A DNA stretch of 64,000 bases from Leptidea sinapis (Eukaryota; Arthropoda; Insecta; Lepidoptera; Pieridae): contig NC_066292.1 of NCBI RefSeq assembly GCF_905404315.1, positions 5,456,001 through 5,520,000 on the forward strand, read 5' to 3'. How positions within the stretch are numbered: position 1 is the first letter of the stretch; the number at the start of each line of letters is the position of its first letter. The translations under genes and the position numbers were made by a program. The notes beneath the pieces are model-generated. The model searched no databases. It was not told where the DNA came from and saw only the letters and a program-made list of their open reading frames with translations. Positions 43,321-54,700 of the stretch are shown piece by piece.

Positions 43321-45470
43321 AAAAAATATATTAGTATGTAAGAATGGGCTGAATCTACTGTTGTATTTATTGTTGGTATTGGAATCTTGTACGGACGGCT
43401 ATCTAGTAGGTTTTTATAATTAGGCAAATTCAAGACCTCTTTATGCATGCTTGTCATAACACGCAAGATAAATAAATATACCTCGACCAGAAAGAAGTTC
43501 TAAGTGTATATATAGTTTATGTGTTGAGTATCTAATAGGTTTTTTAAAAATCACTTTAAGGACAGTTCTGTGTGCTCTTTTAAGAGTATCATGTGTGAAG
43601 TAGCCGCCCCTCCCCATAAGGTGATACAGTAAGAAAACACAGATTGACCGATTGCAAAAATCCTCATTCCTTGCTCCACTGTGTGAAGTGCAGTAGTTTT
43701 TCCCGTAAAATAAAAGAGCTGTATCATAAGCATAACAAATGACGTCAGAGCTAGATAATTTAGTTTTGATGTCATTTATATACAAAAGGATTAACGTGGG
43801 GTCCAATATACTTCCTTGGGGGACGCCAAATACATTGTATTTGGATTGCTTTACTTATGATCAACTATAACACACTGAGTTCGGCACATTAAATAGCTTT
43901 TGAACCAGTTCAGGCAATTACGTCGAATACCTAGAAGCTCAGGTTTTCATAAAAGTATAGGAATAGAGACTGCATCAAAAGCCTTCGCGAAGTCTAAAAA
44001 TACACCGATACATGCTTGCTGCTTATCTAGTTTGGAAGAAACAATTTTAGTTACTAAGTCTACAGCTATTTCTGTTGATTTTTTAGTGCGGAATCCGAAT
44101 TGTATGTCAGATTTTATTTTTTGTGCATCAAGAAAACTTGTCAATCGCTTGTGTACTAGATTTTCCAAAATGTTTGAGAATGATCCAAATAAAGAAATCG
44201 GTCTATATTTCGTAGGATTCGATTTGTTACCCGACTAATGAATAGAAACCATTGCAGCCGTTTTCCAGGCAGTAGGAAAAATGCCTTGAGATAAATTTAG
44301 ATTACATAATATGCTCGTCAGGGGGGGAGTAATATATTTTTTGCTAATATTCAAAAGGCGGTTTGATATTCCATCCAGTCCAGGGGCACTGTCAAGATTA
44401 GAGTTACTTATCAAGGATTCAATTTCTCAATCATCAGTGGGTCCTAAGAAAAATTATTGCTCTGGAATATTTTCGAGTATTATTAGCGAGTGAATCTTCT
44501 GTTTCATTGCATGCTGTGAGTATCTTGTTTGCAAGAGTTTTACCTATGCCTGCATAATATTCAAAGCAATGGTCCAGAGATTCCGTTACAGTATCTTTAA
44601 TATTGGTGAGTTCGAGTGGTACTTGATTTATTTTCTTGGTGTGGGAAATTGTTCCTATACTCTTCCAGAGCTTTTTAGGGTCGTGTTTGTTTTTTTCCAA
44701 TTCAAATGACTCAATTTGGTGTTTTAGTTGTCGCAAAAGATCGTAGTAAAACGAAAAGTATGAGTTTGTTTGATATCTTTAGTTACTATTCCCGCAATTA
44801 CAATATCATGATCTTTAATATCTGATTTGTAAATGACTGACTCCGAGTGGTACTTAGAAGTCACGTGAATATGATCTAGGCGCGAATTAATTCTTGTAGG
44901 CTTATTTACGATAGGCTGAAGGTTTAGCTCTGCTAACAAACAAACATATTTCGCCAGCCATTTGACTATTAATATCTCCAGCCATAATTACACAACGAGC
45001 ATCTTTAATATTTTGGATTACTGTAGCTAGAGAATCTAGAAAAGGCGATATATTTATATATGACGGCGATTCATATAGGGCTAGTACGACAAGTTGATTT
45101 TTTAAAGTAATTTTTAAGCATTTTACATCTTCAAAAACAGGCTCATCAACTTGCGCTGACTAATGTTCATGTACATAAGCAACTACGCCTCTAGCTCTAT
45201 TTATGTATTTATTAGTTCTAAAAAAAATTTATCCCTCTATGTGGGGTATGGCAGAGTCCTCAAGTATCCAGCATTCGGTCAATACTATAACGTCAAAAAG
45301 CATTCTAAATCTATATAGGGTCACTTAAAAGCTGTCGAAATTACGTTGGATACTTCTGATATTAAAGGTCAGCATTTTAATATCAAATTAAGTGTTAACA
45401 AGAGTTCTACAACAGTCAGGACTATGTGCATTATGGCAAAAGTCATCGGGCGTATCGAGTTCATATTATA
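43321..45470 (-). mobile_element. Second jockey/CR1-like LINE, 3'-truncated at the inner copy
   Basis: Endonuclease start near 45400 (MLTFNIRSIQRNFDSF-like, then DVIVLTECWI), target-binding segment 44939-44724 (PTRINSRLDHIHVTSK, DHDIVI), linker 44736-44434 (KKLWKSIGTI), RT 44168-43947 (QFGFRTKKSTEIAV, GVFLDFAKAFDAV) and 43806-43441, where YADD has become CYAYDTALLFY. This is a different family from the inner copy because both keep their own motif A. Several stops; dead. Confidence 0.8.
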
Positions 45471-45484
45471 TAAATAAAATAAAT

Positions 45485-45570
45485 AAATCTCACTGCACGT
45501 TTCATAGTAAACAAAATTCGTTTTTTACTTCGGCAGTTCCGCCTCTTATTACGTCGTACATCCTCTTATA
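45485..45570. mobile_element. MITE 'C', right part, forming the IFRD stop and 3' UTR
   Basis: CTGCACGTTTCATA, GCAGTTCCGCC.CTTAT and ACATCCTCTT are shared in order with 63296-63375. Homology ends at the CTCTT that contains the antisense of the IFRD TAA. Confidence 0.75.
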
Positions 45571-45799
45571 ATAATGCTCGTACCCGCTGCGTCTTGGTGA
45601 GGTGTTGCTGCGGCACGAGGCGCGTGGCCGCGGGCGGCAGCGACAGCGCGGCTCTCAGCAGCGCCACGTGCGGCAACAGCGCCGTCAGGCCGGCGCCCAG
45701 GCTGGCGGCCAGCGCTCCATACAGCGCGCGCGACGACCACGAGCCGCACGACACGCTCTCGCCGCCCACGCGGACACGCAGCCCGGGCACCTCCCCCTC
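45566..45799 (-). CDS. Ifrd1: IFRD exon 8 (C-terminal region and stop)
   Basis: 77 codons then TAA (45568-45566). Begins EGEVPGLRVRVGGESVSCGSW, aligned with the F..ETIKFGPERMYIDCW block, and ends TKTQRVRALL. The vertebrate protein continues roughly 25 further basic residues (KARTKARSKCRDKR...). Here the frame stops where repeat C sequence starts. The nearest minus-strand AATAAA I see is at 45208-45213, inside LINE sequence. Confidence 0.9.
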   Translation of the reverse strand, partial: EGEVPGLRVRVGGESVSCGSWSSRALYGALAASLGAGLTALLPHVALLRAALSLPPAATRLVPQQHLTKTQRVRALL

Positions 45800-48700
45800 C
45801 TGACACACGCACGTTATGCAACACGCCCGTAGATAATACTTCACAGTCACTGTGCCAAACGGCACTTCCGATTTTAATGTATATGAAAGATCTCCTACCA
45901 AATGACACTGATCGATTTTGACAGTTGATTGGACATTAAGTTGATAATAGTATCACACAAGCCGTTCCCGCCCGCTTCGCAAGGCGAATTTTAAAAGAAA
46001 ATAATTTAATGAAGGAGCATTGGAATTCGAAAAATAAGTAGCCATAAACCATCTAGGATAAATTTCGCATCGTATGGTGGTAACTCAATGTCGATACGAT
46101 CAGTGGTTTGGGCGCAATTAAACCTCAAACAAAGATTTTCATTTATATATCCATATATATCCGAGGGCTGCACTAAAAGTATCGGGAATGGAATATTACC
46201 ACTGTTCCTGTCATATTAAAATCTTTTTAATTAAAAACTTCTTGGTTTTAAAAATCGAATACCATTTATATATTTAAAAAAAAACTCGGTCTTGGCACAA
46301 AGTGTTTTCAAACTTATTTAGTCGTTGAGAAAATGGAATTGGCTCAAGAAAATTCTAGAGCGATGATTTATTATGGCTTTCGAAGTGGTTTAACACAAAA
46401 ACAGTGTGTTTGCCGGATGATTTCTGCATTTGGTGATGAAGCCCCATCCAAAACCCCAATTTATCGCTGGTTTGCTGAATCTCAGCGTGGACGTATCAAG
46501 CTCAGTGATGATTCCCGTCAAGGTCGTCGAAAAGAAAACGTTGATGCTGTGCGTAAGCTGATTGAGGAAGATCGACAATTGACCGCGAAATTCAGGCAAC
46601 TTTAGACATTGGCATGAGTCAAATACAAATAATCTTGCATGAACAATTAGGTGTAAAAAGTTGTTTTCCCGATGGATACCGCATTTGCTCTATGAAGAGT
46701 AAAAAGCGGCTCGCGTTACTTGGTGCGTCAGAACTCTCGAAAGATTCCACGCAGGATCCTCAAATGCTGTATACAACATCGTATCAGGTGACGAATCCTG
46801 GATATACGCGTACGAACCCGAAACAAAAAACCAGTCACGAGTTTGGGTGTTCGAAAATGAATTAAAGCCAACAAAAATTGTTCGTTCACGGAATGTTGCA
46901 AAAAAAATGGTGGCCCCGTTTGTCACCAAAACCGACCATGTTGCGACTATTCCTCTTGAGGGACAAAGAACGGTTAATGCAGAATGGTATGCTAGCATTT
47001 GTTTGCCACAGGTAGTATCTGAACAACGTAAAGAGAACTGCCACCGCTGCATCATCCTCCATCACGAGTTCGATGCGAGTTCTCACACCACGCACAGAAG
47101 AAAATAGTTTTTAGAGCAAGAAACCATAGAATTATTAGACCATCGCCGTACAGCCCCGACCTAAGCTCTAATGATTTCTATACTTTCCCTAAAATAAAGA
47201 ATATTATAAGAATTGCGTGGTCAGACATTTTCATCACCTGAAGAAGCTGTGGACTTATACAAAACGGCCATTTTGGAGACCCCAACTTCCGAATGGAATG
47301 ATTGGTTCCATCGTATGGAAAAATGTGTCAAAAATCGCGGAGAATACTTCGAAAAGCAATAAATACATTTTTAAATAGTAATGTTGTGTCACTTCCTTGA
47401 TTCCCGAAATATATATATATATATAGATTAGTGTTTTAATACCTAATTATCAACAGTTGCATACATGACTTTATCTGCACCCATAATATGAATCATGTAT
47501 AAAAGATTATGAAACAGCTTATTGCCAACATTAAAACACCCAATGTCCTAATAACCATAACATCATCCAAACGAGTGTTGTAATGTTGTACTGAATTTCA
47601 TTACAACACTCGTTTGGATGATGTAATGGTTATTAGGACATTGGGTGTTTCAATGTTGGCAATAAGCTGAGTCTTAATAGAGTATTTAAAGCATGAGTCT
47701 AGATAAAAATATATTTACTACATTAAAGCATCAGATAATTTATACGTCTAAATATTCTCTTGCATATTAGACAACCGATAAAAACAGGCCAGGTTAAATA
47801 CTTTAGTGTGCTTGAGAAGCTATGTCTCACACTCATGATTTGACACTTTGTGTTTGTGTGCCTGCATTGTTCAAAATAAAATTTACTGTCAACCTCTCTT
47901 TTTCAAATGACGTTTTCACCATGTTTAAGAACCAAAATAAAATGTGTGCTCCAATTTAAATTTGGTCCAGTATAATGACTGCAAATATAACCATGGTAAC
48001 AGGAATATTTCAGAAATGTCTTTGTTAACGTTAGTTATTGTTTTAAAGTACTTAAAAATCATCTATATTATGTATATTTACTACATACTAGGCGAGACTG
48101 AATCTTAACAGACAGCAATAAGGTTGAATTAAATTTAAAATAGTTTTTTAACATTTCAATGTTGTATTCATGTACTCATTATAACTTGGGGGACAGTAAT
48201 AGATAGGAAATTATATTAGTTGACTTTTATCATATCATATATTATAATCACCGATCAAAAATACTGTTTGCATAGTAATAGCAGCTAAAGTGAAAGAGAC
48301 TTGAATATGACGAGGTTCCGTCAGAGTGACACCGGTTATACAATCTAATTTCAATTTCAAATAGTAATCACCTCAAAGTATTTAATGATATCTCTGAACG
48401 TTGCCCGCTGCACTTTCCTGTCCCGTTTAGCATGGTACTTGTGAGAGTCTCTGGCTAGCTCCTCGAGCCTGGGCACCACCAACTCCTCAGCCGTGACACT
48501 CCAGCTGCTTACTTCTTCATCGGGCTCGGTGATGAGCTCGTGGGCGATAGCTATAGCACCTCCCGCCGCCATGCGCACCTGAACACAAAACACTCTTAAT
48601 ATAAGAGCTTGTATTGAGATTATTAGTATATATCACATATCCCCGCACACCGCGGAACAGTTAAGACACATACTCGTAATCTTTTCGAATTAAATTCGCA

Positions 48701-51700
48701 AAAAGTGGGATTAAGCGTATTCTTTCTCAGAAATACTACACAGTTTGTCAGTTAAGAAATACACCAACACCTAAAAAGCAAATCTATAACGAAAAGTGAA
48801 GTGCTGTGATTAATTAAACGTAATTTGTAAGGTTCAATGTGCAAAAAGAATCCAAGTGATTAGCAGTGTCGGCGTCACAGTGTACAAACCGGTCCAGCCA
48901 AGAGACAGAAAAATAGGTATAACAGAGACATCCATCACTACTATCATTTACTATTTTCAATTTGGATAGAAAAGCATAAGTGGCGTTGTAGGTATATTTG
49001 AGGTTCTACTCAAACGCGACGGACTGAGTTCGCATCCCAGTAATCTAAGATATTTTTTTTTTTCTATCGTTTTTCTTATAATAGAGATTTGTAACACATT
49101 GGCGTATTTCAGCCCTATTGAGCATCTCACGTAAATTTGCTACACATATAGTTGTTCAAAGACTGTCATCAATATGTTTGCATGTGCTAGCTGTGGAGCA
49201 CAACACTCTGACGGAACGGTATGCAGCGTCTGTAAGCAGCGATATGACTACCAATGCTCAGGTGTTTCCGAGGTGGGCTACCGCAAACTGGGTGACAGGA
49301 AGAACTCCTGGAAGTGTCCCAAATGCAAAACCAGCCAATCGGCAACCCCAGCCACCACATCACCGCAACCCCTTCAGCTAGAAAAAATTCATGAACAACT
49401 TAATAAAGTTATGTTCCAATTGACTCCGCTGACTTCCCTAGCGGAAGACATAAAAACAATAAAGAACGAGGTAACTAGTATGAAGGAATCGCTGGAGATG
49501 GCCTTCCACCTCATTGGCGTTCAATCAGAAAAGGTCAAAGACCTAGAATCTCGACTGATAACGGCAGAAAAAATAACGCTGGAGGTACCTGCTCTTAAAT
49601 CGGAAATCGCCCGAATCAATCGAGAGCTACAAGATCGAGACCAATGGGCAAGAGCAAATAATGTGGAGATAAGAGGGATTCCCCAGAAGAAAAACGAGAA
49701 CCTATATGAGATTGCAGAGAAAATAGGTCAAATTTGTGATGTTTATATAAAAAAGGAAGAAATAAATTATATTGCACGCATACCAACACGAGCACCTAAC
49801 ACAGAAAAACCTATAGTAATCGCATTCAACTGCCGTTACTCTAAGGAAGAACTTGTAGCAGCTTCTCGTAAGAACAAGAAACTAAATCTTACCAGCCTCG
49901 GCTTCAGTACTGCAGGCAGCTTCTATATTAACGACCATTTGACGCAGCGCAATAAAAATCTTTTGAGTAAAGCGAGAGCTCTAGCTAGGGAGAAGAATTT
50001 CCAGTATATATGGGTCAAGCATTGCAAAATAATGGCTAGACGATCGGACACCTCGCCAATATTTTTTATAAAATGCGAAAGCGATCTAACAAAAATAACA
50101 TAGTTATTAGGCCAATTAAAACTAAAATACCTTTTCAACTGTATAAATTTAAACTTGACAGTTTGGGAAACATTACTAAAACTAGCTCTTATCATATAAA
50201 TTACAAAATTAAAATACATTTATTCTCCCAACTATTACTGGTAAACAAAAACAGACTAAGATGTTGTATTAATTCACCTACAATCACAATTAATTTAAAT
50301 GGGTCAATATTTTATCGTTCCTTACGAGATGCTAACTACACAAATTGTTGTAATTTAAAATACTATTTTTATATAAAGATTTGCTTGAGACTTTTGTTAT
50401 CATCTGATAATAATGGCGCCTAATAATCTTAATATCTACTATCAAAATACTCGAGGGCTACGAACAAAAACACACTTATTTAAAAGAAACATACAACTAA
50501 ATTCATATGATGTTATCTCATTGACGGAAACCTGGTTGCTTAGCAGTATTAATGATTCTGAATTATTCGATGACCGATACATTATTTGGCGAAGGGACAG
50601 AAATTATTTAGCTACACGTGAAAGGTATGGCGGGGGAGTACTTTTGGCCATAAAACGCGAACTTATCGCAGAAGAACGCTTGGAGTGGCGCACCTCTGCC
50701 GAGGATATATGGGTTACGGTCAGCTACAAAAATAATAGAACAACGCCTAAAATACATTTTTGTTGTATTTATTTATGTAGTGAAAGACTTGGTCATTCCT
50801 TTAACTCACAATTAAATAATTTTACAACAAACCTATCTCTCATAATCAATTCTTGTCCAAATGATATATTTATTATAATGGGAGACTTTAATTTGAGTAA
50901 CATACAATGGTCACCTGGCTCTCATGATCATCCGGAACACTCAGGTGCCTCAGGTGAAGCACAGATATTATTTGTTGATACCATGTCTGAATGTAACCTC
51001 ACACAATATAACTTATGCCATAATATTAATAACAGAGTCCTAGATTTAGTACTAAGTAATGCTTACCTTGCAGTTTCTTCTTGTGATGACCCCTTAATAC
51101 CAGAGGACTCCCACCATAAATCTTTAAGAATAATCTTAAATTTAGAAAATCGTAATCACCTAAAGACAAACAAAAGACAGAAATACATGTATGAACAAGG
51201 TGATTACGATAATATCAAATTAATATTAGGTAAAATGGCTTGGGACGACTATCTACTAATCAATTCCATAGAAGAAGCAATAGAAGTATTCTACAAAAAT
51301 CTATATGATACTATAAACAAATATATTCCTCACAAATTTTACTCGCCCAATAACTTTCCACCATGGTACACCGCACCACTAAAAAAGGTCCTCAAAGAAA
51401 AATTCAAATTTCTTCAGAAATACAATACTTACGGCAATACATCTGATTACAATACATTTTCTATACTGCGCAAAAGAGCGAAGGTTCTAGAGGACCAATG
51501 CTATAAAACCTATATAGAAAGATGCGAGGAATCAATAACAAAAAATCCCAAATTATTCTGGTCATTCACAAAATCTATAAAAAACAATTCTAACATTCCT
51601 CCCTCCCGTCTCTTTTATGAATATCAATCGGCAGACACAGGAGAAGAAGTTTGTCGTCTCTTCTCAGATTATTTTCAATCGACGTTTCTTTCACCCACTA

Positions 51701-54700
51701 CTAACCAAAGCGATCAGAACAGGACTCAGCCAGACTCTAGTTTCTCAATAAGTGAAATAGAAATAATACCAGATGAGCTTAATAAACAACTCAAATCTGT
51801 AGACCTTACTAAGGGAGCAGGACCTGATCGAATTCCCCCATTATTTATACAAAAATGCGCAGATGTACTAACGGAACCTCTTACTATATTATTCAAACGT
51901 TCATTACGGGAAGGAGTAGTTCCGAAAATCTGGAAGTCTGCATTTATCACCCCCATACACAAAAATGGCAGCAGAAATGACATTAAAAATTACAGGCCAA
52001 TTTCAAAGTTATGCATTTTCGCAAAAGTTTTTGAAAAATTAGTCTACACCCAAGTCTATAATAGTGTATCAACCTTATTTATCCCCGAACAGCATGGATT
52101 TATTAGAAATCGCTCAACTACGTCTAATCTACTATCATTCCTAAATTACACAACATTTAACATGGATTCTGGGGGTCAAGTAGACTCTATATTCACAGAT
52201 TTTCGCAAGGCATTCGATCGAATTGACCATAAAATACTACTCCAGAAAATTCTTTCGGCAGGAATTCATGGTAATTTATATAGGTGGTTTACCTCGTACA
52301 TTGAGAACAGATCACAGGCTGTGGTTCTCAACGGATACTCATCAGAATGGAACTTCGTGCCCTCTGGGGTCCCTCAAGGATCCTTGTTGGCTCCATTGTT
52401 GTTTAATATCTTCATTAACGATATCGCTGCTTGTTTTCAACATTCCAAATTCCTACTATACGCAGATGATATGAAAATATTTAAACAAATTCGTGACGTA
52501 GATGACTGTCTTTTATTACAACAAGACATGCACAGGTTTGAAAAATACTGTAGCATCAACAAACTAGACCTGAACGTTCCGAAATGTTACGCTATAACAT
52601 TTACCCGTAAGCCTAATTTTATTAAATTTCAATATTCACTTAATGGTCATCCACTCAAAATTGTAAATGAGATACGTGATTTAGGCGTAATTCACGACTC
52701 TAAGCTTTCATATGATAAACACATTGAAAACATCGCTAATAGGGCCAACCAGTGTATAGGATTTATCAAGAGATCCTGTTCCCAATTCTCAAGTATCAAG
52801 GTTATAAAAACGTTGTATTGTACATATGTTCGTAGCATACTCGAGTATTGCACACAAATTTGGAACCCTCAGTATGATATATATATTAACAGATTAGAAT
52901 CAATCCAACGCAGATTTGTTAAATACCTTGAATATAAGTGCAAGACAAACGACAATGATTATGATTCAAGATGCAGGAGATATCATATATTACCACTCCA
53001 CGAGAGACGCAAAATAGCTGATATTCTATTCTTAACAAAAATAGCACAATGTCACATTGACGCTTCCCATCTTCTCTCGAATATAAATTTGAATATTCCC
53101 AGAATCTCTGCAAGACATCCTAAATATTTACATATACCCCACTGTGCGTCAAATTACAAACAAAACTCATTCTTCTCAAGAGCATCTCACTGCATAAATA
53201 ATCTTAAAGGCTTTCCTGATTTTGACCTGTTTAATTCATCCACAAATTCTATCAGATCAAAAATTACTAAAAACTGGTTTAATGTGTTTCCCTAACTGTT
53301 ACTATAAACATAATTGAACGTAGTGTTTAAATTCTCTCTGAACATAATAAATGTAATACCTATGTAAATTATTAACATATTATATATAATACTTGTATAA
53401 GAAAAAATAAATAAAAAAGATGTACCTATATTACACTATGTGTTATTAGAAACAAAATGCGAAAACTATTAAATGGTGTAAAATGTTCACACTATTATTT
53501 AGTAATTAAGTTATTGTAACACTGTAAGTTTTCCAAATAAAATAAAATAAATAAAATATAGAATATTAGTATTAGTAGGATTATTTTAGTCTCGTGTCAG
53601 AATTTGGCGAGTCAACATCTCCGGAGGATGCCTCGTGTAGAGACGAAACACGTGTCGAACTGATTGAATACAAATCTTTAGCGGAGTTTACACTCAAGAA
53701 GGGTCACAATATTTTAATAATTATTGATTTCCGCAAAATAACACCTCATTCAAAAAAAAATTTGAATTAATCAACTGTATAATGATAAAATTAGCAGTTC
53801 AGATACCAAGTGACGACTCCGTCATGCCGTATCCGAGGCAAATAAGAGCTATATATATTATATAGAGATATGTTTTCTACTTGACAAGCTAGAGAGACTA
53901 GGAAAAAAACCATAACAAAATATATTGTGATTTATATATTGAGTGTCTTTTGAAACAGAGGACTGAGTGATAAGTTATTTGGAACAATATAAAATACTGC
54001 GTTTGTATACTAACACGGTTACAGTGAGCGGAGCTAGACTCAGAATATGCTATGACTAATTAAAGAGAAACTATATATAAGTTGCAGATATTATAAAGTA
54101 TATTTTCTTGCTTGATGTTTCAAATGTATGAGCCTTTAACCTTTTCTATAAATCTATGTAGTACAGATTTTATGAAATTGAATTGATCAATATTTGCCCA
54201 TCAGCTAGGTCCAAGCTCAACTGTTACTCCACTTTACTGAGCTAAGCAAGACAGAGCAGAGTTCCACAAGAGCCACAGTGGGAGACGTCCATGCGATATT
54301 GTTTTGATGAGATGACGTCATGCTGAAGCAGTGTTGGTAGGCCCTCCACAAGATGGACGTCAATATCAACGGAATACGTTGGATGAGGGCAGCGTCGAGG
54401 AAATCTTTGGGGGAGGCCTTTGTCCAACAGTGGACGTGATGATGTGTTGACACGCACCTCTATCGCGTGCGCGTGCAGCAGGTCGGCCAGGCGAGCCAGC
54501 GAGGGCTCCTGCTGCTGCAGCAGCTGGCGGGCCCTCTCCGGAGTACAGGCGGCTAGCAGCAGCGCCCAGCCGTCCACGGCGGCCGCGTGGAAGGCGCCCT
54601 CCTCCACTGCGGCTCCAGACACCTTCACGCTGCCGTCCCCCTGCAGAAGACACACAATTCTGTTACATAACAGTACAAGACTTCTTAAGATGTGACGAGA

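Larger units (their letters stand above)
49174..53561 (+). mobile_element. LINE (jockey/CR1-like) with both ORFs open
   Basis: ORF1 49174-50103, ORF2 50413-53295, AT-rich 3' UTR and an AATAAA-type tail (53535-53561). Inserted in IFRD intron 6 antisense to the gene. Unlike every other LINE here, no frame break is visible. Confidence 0.9.

Noticed and set aside
45549..45908. Overlapping Arg/Ala-rich frames around IFRD exon 8
   Set aside because: Out-of-frame readings of a GC-rich exon; only the frame continuing from exon 7 matches IFRD.
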